64,000 nt of DNA, from contig CAVTVU010000006.1 in the NCBI GenBank assembly GCA_963738305.1, positions 186,001-250,000 of the forward strand, written 5' to 3'. Both the position numbers and the translations under genes were made by a program. The DNA is from JBBRHQ01 sp963738305 (lineage in GTDB: Bacteria; Actinomycetota; Thermoleophilia; Solirubrobacterales; 70-9). This document shows, piece by piece, positions 20,815-29,313 of this stretch. Positions within the stretch are counted from its first letter, which is position 1; the number at the start of each line of letters is the position of its first letter. The notes under the pieces were generated by a model. That model worked only from the letters and a program-made list of their open reading frames with translations. It made no database searches and was not told the origin of the DNA.

Positions 20815-23745
20815 TTGCTGCGCGTGTTGGGGGCAAGGAGGCCAAATCGGTTATGGATGACGCTGCTCGCTACGCTCGCACTCGCCGCGACGGCGGCGAG
20901 CATCGCGATCGCGACCGGCGGCAAGCAGCGCCAGCTCGCCCGGTCCGGCTGCCCGACGCGGCAGGCCCACGCGGCCCGCTCGCGGGCGGACGCTCGGGTC
21001 CACGCCAGCCTTTCCCCGGCACGCGCCAGGTGCAGCCGCAAGAAGGCCGATAGGACCGCTCCCCAGACGACGATCACCCGGGGGCCGCCGGCGAAGACCT
21101 CGAGCACCGTTGCAGCGTTCACCTTCAAATCGAGCGAGGGCGGCTCGAGCTTCGAGTGCCGCCGCGAGAGCTCGCAATGGCGCCGTTGTGGCTCGCCTCG
21201 CAGCTACTCGTCGCTCCAACCCGGCACCCATCGGTTCCTCGTCCGCGCCCGCGACCCCGCGGGCAACGTGGACCACAGCCCGGCAACCGAGACCTGGACG
21301 GTGGAGAGCCCCCCGCCCCCTCCGGACACCACCCCGCCGGACACCTCGATCAGCGGCGGTCCCGATCCCAAGACCAGCAACACCTCGGCGAGCTTCTCCT
21401 TCGGCTCGAGCGAGGCCGGCTCCAGCTTCGAGTGCAGCCTGGACGGCGGGAACTGGTCGGGGTGCTCCTCGCCGCAGAGCTACGGCAGCCTCGCAGTCGG
21501 CGACCACCACTTCTCGGTGCGCGCCCGCGACGCCGCCGGCAACTTCGACCAATCGCCGGCCTCCCGCGATTGGACGATCACCGCTCCTCCTCCCCCGCCT
21601 CCCCCACCTGACACGACTCCGCCGGAGACGTCGATCACCGGCGCTCCCGATGTCACGACCAGCAACCCCTCGGCGAGCTTCTCCTTCGGCTCGAGCGAGG
21701 CCGGCTCCAGCTTCGAGTGCAGCCTGGACGGCAGCGACTGGTCGGCCTGCTCCTCGCCACAGAGTTACAGCAGCCTCGCGCTAGGCGACCACCACTTCTC
21801 GGTGCGCGCCCGCGACGGCTCCGGGAACACGGACGAGACCCCTGCGGAGGCGGATTGGACCGTGGTCGAGCCTCCGCCCGACACCACTCCGCCGGACACG
21901 TCGATCACGGCGGGGCCGAGCGGCGAGACCACCGAGGTGTCGGCGAGCCTCTCGTTCGAATCCACTGAAACGGGCTCGAGCTTCGAGTGCAGCCTCGACG
22001 GGGGCGACTGGACGGCCTGCTTCTCACCGCAGGCCGTCAGCGATCTCGCGGTCGGCGACCACAGCTTCTCGGTGCGCGCCACCGACGGAGCGGGCAACGT
22101 CGACGAGACGCCGGCGGAGGCAGACTGGACCGTGGTCGAGCCGCCACCCGACAACACCCCGCCGGACACGTCGATCACGGCCGGTCCCCCCGCCTCGACG
22201 GCGACCACCTCGGCCAGCTTCGCCTTCGACTCCAGCGAGGGAGGCTCGACCTTCGAGTGCAGCCTCGACGGGAGCGACTGGACGGCGTGCTCCTCGCCGC
22301 TCAGCTACACCGGCCTCTCAATCGCCTCCCACCAGTTCTCGGTCCGCGCCCGCGACGGCGCCGGGAACACCGACCCGACGCCGGCCACTCAGAGCTGGAC
22401 GATCACGCCCCCGCCCGACACGACGCCGCCTGACACCTCGATCGGCAGCGGCCCCCCCGCCTCGACCACCAGCACGTCGGCGAGCTTCTCGTTCGCCTCG
22501 ACCGAACCGGGGTCCACCTTCGAGTGCAAGCTCGACGCCGGCTCATGGGCCGCCTGCGCCACTCCGAAGGCCTACACCGGCCTCTCAATCGCCTCCCACC
22601 AGTTCTCGGTCCGCGCCCGCGACGCGGCCGGGAACACCGACCCGACGCCGGCCACTCAGAGCTGGACGATCACCTCGCCCCCGCCCCCGCCCCCACCAAG
22701 CGGCTGCGACACGACTGTAGCCAACGTCTCCGCCGCCCAGACCGCCGTCTCGGCGGCTTCACCGGGCTCGGTGGTCTGCCTCGCTGACGGCTCCTACGGG
22801 AAGCTCTCACTGAACGCGAGCAAGGCGGCGCCCGGCGTCGAGTTGCGCTCCGAGCATCCCGGCGGCGCCACCGTCGCCGGGGCCTCGCTCAACGGCTCCC
22901 GCCTGACCCTGTCGCAGTTCCGGGTGATCGGCGACGAGGTGACGGTCCAGCCGGGGTCGACTGGGATGGTGGTCGATCACAACCTGATCTCCGGCGGGTA
23001 TTTCGGGGTCGACGCGGGTCCCACCTCGAGCACCTACGTCAACGACGTCAGCGTGATCGGCAACAAGTTCCAGGGGCCCTTCGGAGAGGACGCGATCCGC
23101 GCCAACCGCTACCACGACAGCACGTCCGACGCCGACTCGTACGGCCTCCTCGTCCAGGGCAACGAGATCACCAATGTGCGCGAGAACGGCAATCACTCCG
23201 ACTGCCTGCAGTCGGTCTGGGGGGGCGACAACCTGGTCTTCGACCGCAACTACCTGCACGACAATCGATGCCAAGGGTTCTTCATCAAGGACCAGCCGTC
23301 GACCGTGACCAACGTCGTCGCGTCCGACAACCTGCTGGTCCGCAACGGGGCCGCCTGCGACAACGCTCCCGGCTGCGGCCAGCCCAGCTACTTCCAGCTC
23401 TTCGCCCCCGAAGCGAATGTCCACGTCTTCAATAACACGATCTGGACTCCCGAGAGCGGCAGCCCGATGACCTTCCGCGATTCCGGCTGGACCAACGTCG
23501 AGCTGGACCACAACGTCGTCTACCGGCTCTGGACTGACGCCAACCTCTCTTCGTTCGGCGATCACGACAACACCTACTGCAAGCGCGAAACGGCTTCCGG
23601 TGGGGTGCTACCGCCTGCGACCAACCTGACCACGGCCTGCTCGCCCGCCTTCCCGGCGCCGACGCTCGCTGGCGGGGACGACTTCCGGCTCGGCAACGGC
23701 CGCGGGGTCGATTGGAGCCCGGCGGGTCAGCACTTCGGTCCCTGA
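20815..23745 (+). CDS. Secreted protein with six Ig-like two-cysteine repeats and a C-terminal beta-helix, paralogue 2
   Basis: 976 residues, intact. TTG start with a strong Shine-Dalgarno. Signal/anchor at about residues 14-34 (WMTLLATLALAATAASIAIA). Six repeats of about 85-95 residues follow (from about residue 83 to 620), each with the core GSSFECSLDGGxW-x-xCSSPQSY and a closing FSVRARDxAGN; every copy keeps one Cys pair. Pro-rich linkers of 4-8 prolines separate some copies. The last 350 residues are the beta-helix domain shared with paralogues 1 and 3, including VRENGNHSDCLQSVWGGDN and YLHDNRCQGFFIKDQ. Likely an elongated surface protein that displays the helix domain beyond the wall (inference). 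Confidence 0.85.
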   Translation: MLRVLGARRPNRLWMTLLATLALAATAASIAIATGGKQRQLARSGCPTRQAHAARSRADARVHASLSPARARCSRKKADRTAPQTTITRGPPAKTSSTVAAFTFKSSEGGSSFECRRESSQWRRCGSPRSYSSLQPGTHRFLVRARDPAGNVDHSPATETWTVESPPPPPDTTPPDTSISGGPDPKTSNTSASFSFGSSEAGSSFECSLDGGNWSGCSSPQSYGSLAVGDHHFSVRARDAAGNFDQSPASRDWTITAPPPPPPPPDTTPPETSITGAPDVTTSNPSASFSFGSSEAGSSFECSLDGSDWSACSSPQSYSSLALGDHHFSVRARDGSGNTDETPAEADWTVVEPPPDTTPPDTSITAGPSGETTEVSASLSFESTETGSSFECSLDGGDWTACFSPQAVSDLAVGDHSFSVRATDGAGNVDETPAEADWTVVEPPPDNTPPDTSITAGPPASTATTSASFAFDSSEGGSTFECSLDGSDWTACSSPLSYTGLSIASHQFSVRARDGAGNTDPTPATQSWTITPPPDTTPPDTSIGSGPPASTTSTSASFSFASTEPGSTFECKLDAGSWAACATPKAYTGLSIASHQFSVRARDAAGNTDPTPATQSWTITSPPPPPPPSGCDTTVANVSAAQTAVSAASPGSVVCLADGSYGKLSLNASKAAPGVELRSEHPGGATVAGASLNGSRLTLSQFRVIGDEVTVQPGSTGMVVDHNLISGGYFGVDAGPTSSTYVNDVSVIGNKFQGPFGEDAIRANRYHDSTSDADSYGLLVQGNEITNVRENGNHSDCLQSVWGGDNLVFDRNYLHDNRCQGFFIKDQPSTVTNVVASDNLLVRNGAACDNAPGCGQPSYFQLFAPEANVHVFNNTIWTPESGSPMTFRDSGWTNVELDHNVVYRLWTDANLSSFGDHDNTYCKRETASGGVLPPATNLTTACSPAFPAPTLAGGDDFRLGNGRGVDWSPAGQHFGP

Positions 23746-23760
23746 CAAATATTGCCCTCC

Positions 23761-23779
23761 ATGCACGTTGATCGTGCAT
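23761..23779. promoter_or_regulatory. Perfect inverted repeat overlapping a start codon
   Basis: ATGCACG-TTGAT-CGTGCAT, 7-bp arms and a 5-base spacer. The right arm includes the AT of the ATG start (23778-23780) of the downstream lipoprotein gene. It could be an operator or an RNA hairpin masking the start. The position is suggestive but function is unproven. Confidence 0.45.
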
Positions 23780-24968
23780 GAGCAGGAGACGGAATCGCCG
23801 TTCGCTGCCTGGGTGGTGGGCCGGCGCAATCGGCGCCGCGATCCTGGCGACCCTCTCCCTCGCCTCCTGCGGCGGCGGCGGGCAGACCGGGACCGCGAAC
23901 CGTGCGGCCGCGGGAGCCGGAACCCCGTCGGGCAGAACCTGCTCGAGCGTGGAGTCGAGCCCTAAAGCCGTCGCGGACGCCGTCGCGGACGCTGATCCGG
24001 GGGCTACCGTCTGCCTCGCGGACGGTTCCTACGGCAGCCTCTCGCTCGATGCCTCGCCACAGGAGCCCGGGGTGACGATCCGGGCCGAGCGACCGGGGCG
24101 GGCAAAGCTCACCGGCGCGACGCTCGATGGATCGCATCTGACCCTTTCGCGCTTCGAGATCGACGGAGAAGTCACGGTCGAGCCCGGCTCAACCGGGATG
24201 GATGTCAGCCACAACAGGATCAGCGGCGGGTATTTCGGGGTGAACGCGGGCCCGACGTCCACGACCCCCGTCAACGACGTCGCGATCACCGGCAACGAGT
24301 TCGTCGGGCCGTTCGGCGAGGATGCGATCAGGCTCAACCGCTACCACGACACCGGGGACCCCGACCCCTACGGGATCCTGATCCAGGGCAATGAGATCAC
24401 CGGCGTCCGCGAGAACGGCAACCACTCGGATTGCCTGCAGACGGCGTGGGTCGGCGACCATCTCTTCTTCCGGCGCAACTACCTGCACGACAACCGCTGC
24501 CAGGGCTTCTTCGTCAGCGACCAGGCCTCGCCGATCAAGGTCATCTCGATCGACGACAACCTCTTGCTCCGCGACGCCGCCCCCTGCGATCCACCGGGAT
24601 CGGGATGTGGCCCTCCCTCAATTGTCCAGGTGTTCGGCCCGATCGACGGCATCGCGATCACCCGCAACACGATCTGGACCGCGGGCAACGGCTCTCCCTT
24701 CACCCTGCGGGACGGACCGTTCGGGAAGGTCGAGATCGACCGGAACGTGCTCTACCGCCTCTGGAGCGACTGGACGGGCGGCTTTCCGACGTATGAGGAG
24801 ACCGACAACGTGATCTGCCGCCGGGAAGGCACCTTCCCCGCCACCGACCCCTCGACCCGGAGGACCTGCTCACCCGACTTCCTCGATCCCGCCCGCGACG
24901 ATTATCGGCTGAGGGGTGGCAATGCGGGAATCACCTGGCGGCCCGCCGACCAGCACTACGGCCCCTGA
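23778..24968 (+). CDS. Beta-helix lipoprotein, paralogue 3
   Basis: 396 residues, intact. The N-terminus is a clear lipoprotein signal: Arg-rich start MSRRRNRRSLPG, hydrophobic stretch, then the lipobox LASC followed by GGGG, so Cys at about residue 34 should be lipidated and the protein tethered to the outer face of the membrane. The rest is the shared right-handed beta-helix domain (ADGSYGSLSLDASPQEPG, GVRENGNHSDCLQTAWVGDH, YLHDNRCQGFFVSDQ, ITWRPADQHYGP). It differs from paralogue 1 by anchoring and from paralogue 2 by lacking Ig-like repeats. All three are adjacent, pointing to local duplication. Confidence 0.85.
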   Translation: MSRRRNRRSLPGWWAGAIGAAILATLSLASCGGGGQTGTANRAAAGAGTPSGRTCSSVESSPKAVADAVADADPGATVCLADGSYGSLSLDASPQEPGVTIRAERPGRAKLTGATLDGSHLTLSRFEIDGEVTVEPGSTGMDVSHNRISGGYFGVNAGPTSTTPVNDVAITGNEFVGPFGEDAIRLNRYHDTGDPDPYGILIQGNEITGVRENGNHSDCLQTAWVGDHLFFRRNYLHDNRCQGFFVSDQASPIKVISIDDNLLLRDAAPCDPPGSGCGPPSIVQVFGPIDGIAITRNTIWTAGNGSPFTLRDGPFGKVEIDRNVLYRLWSDWTGGFPTYEETDNVICRREGTFPATDPSTRRTCSPDFLDPARDDYRLRGGNAGITWRPADQHYGP

Positions 24969-25021
24969 CAAAAATTGGCTTCGGACGGCAAGAAATCGGG
25001 GTGTCGGGCCGTTTGTCGGGC

Positions 25022-26597
25022 ATGAGCGCGAGCCCTGCCGCTCCCCCTGCGGCCATCACGCCAGAGCCGGTCGAGGCGAAGTCGACCGACCACAAGGACG
25101 ATCTGCGATCGAAGCACGCCCACGCCGGCGTCGCGATGGCAGTAGCGACGCTGGCGATGGCGCTCACCTCGGGAATCCAGGCCCTTCTCTACGTCAGCGA
25201 GTTCGGCGTCGACTCCCGGACCGACGGGTTCTTCGTCGCCTTCTCGCTGTATGCGATCTTCGGAGTCTTCAGCCAGAGCATCCGGATCACGTCGGCCCCG
25301 ATGATGGTCGGGGATGACCCCCGGATGACTCCGCGACAGTTCGCGGTCGCACTGCTCGCCATAGCCGTTCCCGTGGTGATCTTCACGGTGCCCCTCGCCG
25401 GCCTCACCGCGCAACTGCTTGCCCCCGGCCTCCATCAGGGCGCTCAGGATGTGACCGCGTCTGCTTTGCCGATTCTCGGATGCGCGATGGTCCTCCAGCT
25501 CTGGGCGGCCGGCGGCGCGACCGTGCTGGCCATCCGCGACCGCTTCGACCGCGTTGCCCTGGCCTACATCGCCGGAGCGGTCGTCGGCCTCCTCGTCTAC
25601 GTCGCCATCTACCGCACCGCCGGCGAGCTCTCGCTCGGATGGTCGATGCTGGCGATGGCGGTCGTCACCTGCGCGGCGATGCTGGACGGGGTCCGGGCCA
25701 GCCGGGGCGAGGAGTCCGCGGCGCCGAAGCGGCGGATCGACGCCAGGACGCCTCGCCCATTCGGTGGGTTTGGTCCTCGGCCGCACCGCTGTCTACCTCG
25801 CCTTCAACGGCCTCTATGTCGTCACCCTCGCCTTCGCGAGCAACTACGACCCGGGCGATGCCACGCTGCTCTCCTACGTCTACCTGTTCTCGAGCTATCT
25901 GGTGGCAGCGACCGGCTTCGCCCTTGGCATGTCCCGGATCGCCGACATGCGGCGCGGGGTGCTGACCGACTGGCGCGAGGTGATCGCCGACACGGTGCCC
26001 GCCGGCTTCCGCTACGCGATGATGCTGGTGGCTCCCGGGCTCGCCGCGCTGATCGCCGGCGGCGCCACCCTGATGGGTGAGCTCCTCCCCTCGAGCTTCG
26101 ACAGCGCCGACGTCACCCAGCTCCGGGTCTTTGCGGCGCTGCTGGTGCTGTGGACGGTCGCCGCGCTGCTCGTCAACCTCCTGCTTCCGGCGATGTTCGC
26201 CCTCGACCGGGCGAAGGTCGTCAACGCGCTCGCCCCGGTGATCGTCGTGGTCCACGTCGCGGTCACCGCCGTCGCCGGCGGCCTGTTCGGCGCCAACGGG
26301 GTGGTCGGCGCATTCTTCATCGTTCCCAGCGTCTTCGCCGGCGTCCTGCTGGTCGTCGGGGCGGGCCGGGGCAGCACTCAGATCCTTCGCGAGCTGGGCC
26401 GCGACGGGCTGCGCTTCGGATTGCTCTCGCTGGTCTGCTTCGGCGTCGGCGCCGCGATCGGCGCCGCCTTCGGCGGCCTGGCGGCGCCCTTGCTGGCGAT
26501 CGGCATCGGCAGCCTCCTCTACGGGCTGTTGACCTCGCGGCTCGCGCCGCGTCAGATGCGGCTGCTGGTCGGCGCCGTGCGCCCGGCCTCGGCATGA
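25022..26597 (+). CDS. MurJ/MviN-like lipid-linked glycan flippase (one frameshift)
   Basis: About 525 residues with 13-14 predicted helices of the MOP flippase type: ALYVSEFGVDSRTDGFFVAF, SIRITSAPMMVGDDPRMTP and, after a frameshift near 25745, TAVYLAFNGLYVVTLAFASN and LLPAMFALDRAKVVNALAPV. The start is ATG 25022, or GTG 25001 in frame. The stop overlaps the next ATG at 26594. Its relation to glycan export is by family and context. A dedicated lipid II MurJ is expected elsewhere in the genome, so this is probably the exporter for the second cluster. Confidence 0.75.
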
Positions 26598-28447
26598 ACG
26601 TAGCGGTTCGCACCGCCAACGCCCGCGAAGGCTGGGCGGCAGCGGCGCTCGATCGGGCCCGCCGGCTGGCGTCAAACGCCGACATCCGCGCGCTGGCCGG
26701 CCTGGCCCTGGTGTTCGCAGTCCTCGCGGCGCTGAGCTGGCAGAAGTGGGGCGTACCGTCGGTCGACTCCGGACACGAGCTGACGATGGCCGATGCGATC
26801 GCCCACGGCTCGGAGCCCTACCGCGACATCCGCTATTTCTACGGCCCGGTCGGTGTCTACTCGCTGGCCGGTGCGTTCGCCCTCTTCGGCACCGGGTTCA
26901 CAACCGCCTTCGCCTTCGGCCTGGTGCAGGCGATGGCGATCCTCGGCGCCTTCTACGCGCTCTGCCGGCAGCTGCTCAGCGCCCTGCCGGCTTTCCTCGC
27001 CACCGCCATCCTCGCCGCAATCGGCTTCTCCGGGACAGCCTTCAACTTCGTCCTGCCCCATACCAACTCGGCCACCTTCGGCATCCTCTTCACCCTGCTG
27101 ATGCTGCTCGCCCTCTGCCGCGACCGGCTGCTGCTGGCCGGGCTGGCCGGCGGGGTCGTCTGCCTCACCCGGCCGGAGTTCGCGGCGGTTGCGGCGGTCG
27201 CCCTCGGCGCCTACCTGATCGGATGCTGGCGCCAGCACGGCCTCGGCGCCGCCCTTCGGGCCCTGCCGTGGTTGTCGCTTCCCGCGATCGCCGTGGCCGG
27301 CACGGTGTTGGGGATCCTGGCGAGCGACGCCGGGGCTGCGAACCTGTTCACCGAGAACCTCTGGCCGGTCGACTTCCTGCGGGTCACCGGCTTCGGGTCG
27401 CAGGCGGACTGGGCGCCCTTCGACCTTCAGAGCGTGGTCGCCACCGCTGCCCGCGCGATCGTTTACTGCTCGCTGCTGGCCTCGCTCCTCGTCTCGGCCG
27501 TCCTGCTGGTCAGATGCAGCCGGACGCCAGGGAGCGACTCCGCGCGCTCTGGCCGATCGGGGCCGCGCTGGCGGCCCTGCTGCTGATCGGCGCAGCCTGG
27601 CACGCGAGCGGTCTCTTCGCCGATGCCGCCTCAGCCGTCGGGTACGAGATCAGCCACCTGCTGATCGGGATGAGCTGGCTTCCCGCCCTCGGCTTCGCCG
27701 CCGGTGCCTACGCGCTGGTGCGGCTCCGGCGCGGGGACTCGCCTCCGCTGTCGGGCTCGTGGGGTTTCGATCTCGCCCTGATCGCCACCGCGGTCCTGCT
27801 CGGCGCCCGTGCTTACGACGCATTCACCGCGAGGGTCTCCTACGCCCCCTACTACGCGGCGCCGCTCGTGCTCCTGCTGGCGCTGCTCCACCAGCGGCTC
27901 GCAGAACGCTGGCCGCAGACCAGAACCGCCGCCATGGGAACGCTCGGCGCGGTCGCCGTGGGCCTGGCCGCCTACGCGCAGGTCGCCCTCTATCCCGACG
28001 ACGATGCCACGGTCCACACGGCCCGCGGCAGCTTCGTGACGACGCGCGGCCGCAGCGCCGGCGCTCCAGCGCACGATCGACTTCATCCGGACCCACACCG
28101 CGCCCGGAGAGCCGACCCTCGACCTCCCTTCCGACGCAGGCCTCAACTTCATGACCGACCGTCCCCCGCCGCTTTATGACGTGATGTTCTTCCCCGGTTT
28201 GCTCGACTCGCGCGCCGACGAGCGGGAGGCGATCGCCCGGCTCCGCAGGGAGGGCATCCGCTACGCGATCGTCAGCAAGCGGCGCTTCGACGGTTACGGC
28301 TTCAGCCATTTCGGCGTCGATTACAACCGCCTGTTCGCGGGCTTCGTCGAGCGCCGGCCCCCGGTCGCCAGGTTCGGCCAGGGCCAACCGGCCGCACCCG
28401 GCACCAATCCCTCCAGTTCGTACACTGTCTACCGAATCGGGCCGTGA
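26594..28447 (+). CDS. GT39/ArnT-like membrane glycosyltransferase (two frameshifts)
   Basis: About 617 residues, some 12 helices. The first periplasmic loop reads VPSVDSGHELTMADAIAHGS, then DIRYFYGPVGVYS, resembling the acidic-loop region of lipid-phosphate-sugar transferases of GT-C fold. Then come VLPHTNSATFGILFTLLMLL and VCLTRPEFAAVAAV. Frameshifts lie near 27515 and 28060. The C-terminal soluble tail (RREGIRYAIVSKRRFDGYGF) resembles that of membrane mannosyl/arabinosyl transferases. It probably moves a sugar from a polyprenyl-phosphate donor outside the membrane. The flippase stop overlaps its ATG. Confidence 0.72.
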
Positions 28448-28496
28448 TGGGGAGCGCAGGCCCCTCTTTCCCGTCATTGAACCGGCGGAGGCAAAG

Positions 28497-28823
28497 ATGA
28501 AGCCAAGCGGCGAAAATGGTCTTCCCCCCACGGGCTCACCTCCGCTCGAGGAGGTGCGCGCTCTCATCCTCTCGGCGAGCGGGGCACCGGTATCCGACCG
28601 CGAGGCCGCGATCTCCGGCGCAGCCGATGACCTCGACCTGCGCGACAGCGGCGCGATCGACTCGCTCGGTTTCATCGAGCTCGTGGCGGCGGTCGAGGAC
28701 GCCCTCGGGATCGAGGTCGACTTCGAGGCAATGGACCCCGATCAGATCACCGTCCTTGGCCCCCTGGCGCGCCACTTGCATGCACAGGCCGAGGCCGCAG
28801 CGGGGGGCGAGCGTGAGGAATGA
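28497..28823 (+). CDS. Acyl carrier protein (stand-alone)
   Basis: 108 residues. The phosphopantetheine attachment motif DSLGFIEL has Ser56, in the expected place before helix II (VAAVEDALGIEVDFEAMDPD). An extended Pro/Gly-rich N-terminus precedes the helix bundle. A GGAGG-type ribosome site at about 28484-28491 supports ATG 28497. It overlaps the acyltransferase gene (GTG 28813) by 11 bases. The same ACP sequence, closely similar, is fused to an acyltransferase at 45.3 kb, which strongly implies that this ACP delivers the acyl or aminoacyl group used by its neighbour. Confidence 0.85.
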   Translation: MKPSGENGLPPTGSPPLEEVRALILSASGAPVSDREAAISGAADDLDLRDSGAIDSLGFIELVAAVEDALGIEVDFEAMDPDQITVLGPLARHLHAQAEAAAGGEREE

Positions 28824-29313
28824 GCCGATGCTCGCCGGCGCTCGTCGCCGGGTCCTCGCGCTGCTCGCCCTCTACGCTCCGGGCGGACCGACCACGAGGG
28901 TCCGCCTGCACCGCCTGAGGGGCGTGCGGATCGGGCCGGGGAGCTTCATCGGCACGTCGGTGATCCTCGAAACCGCCTACCCGCAGCTGATCGAGATCGG
29001 CGCCCGCGTCGACCTGGGGATGCGGACGACGATCATCGCCCACCAGCACGGGGAGCTCGCCGATGAGAGCGAGCGGACGGTGCGCATCGAGGACGACGTC
29101 TTCATCGGCCCGGGCTGCATCATCCTTCCCCACGTGACAATCGGCCACGGTGCCGTGATCACGGCGGGCAGCGTCGTCTCCACCTCGATCCCCCCCTTGA
29201 CCATGGCCAGGGGCAACCCCGCTCAGGTCCTCGCGACCTGCCGGGTGCCATTGGGGCGCAGCACCCCCCTTCGCGAGTTCTACCGCGGTCTGAGGCCGGT
29301 GGCGCCGCGATGA
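28813..29313 (+). CDS. Hexapeptide (LbH) acyltransferase, partner of the ACP
   Basis: 166 residues from GTG 28813 (ATG 28828 also possible). A left-handed beta-helix acyltransferase of the xenobiotic/serine acetyltransferase shape: GPGSFIGTSVILETAYPQLI, VDLGMRTTIIAHQHGE (His is the likely catalytic residue), VFIGPGCIILPHVTIGHGAV and the closing VPLGRSTPLREFYRGLRP. Nearly every block is repeated in the fused protein at 45.3 kb. It overlaps both the upstream ACP and the downstream NodB-like gene (ATGA at 29310). It probably acylates a lipid-linked sugar using ACP-bound acyl groups rather than acetyl-CoA (inference). Confidence 0.85.
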   Translation: MRNEPMLAGARRRVLALLALYAPGGPTTRVRLHRLRGVRIGPGSFIGTSVILETAYPQLIEIGARVDLGMRTTIIAHQHGELADESERTVRIEDDVFIGPGCIILPHVTIGHGAVITAGSVVSTSIPPLTMARGNPAQVLATCRVPLGRSTPLREFYRGLRPVAPR

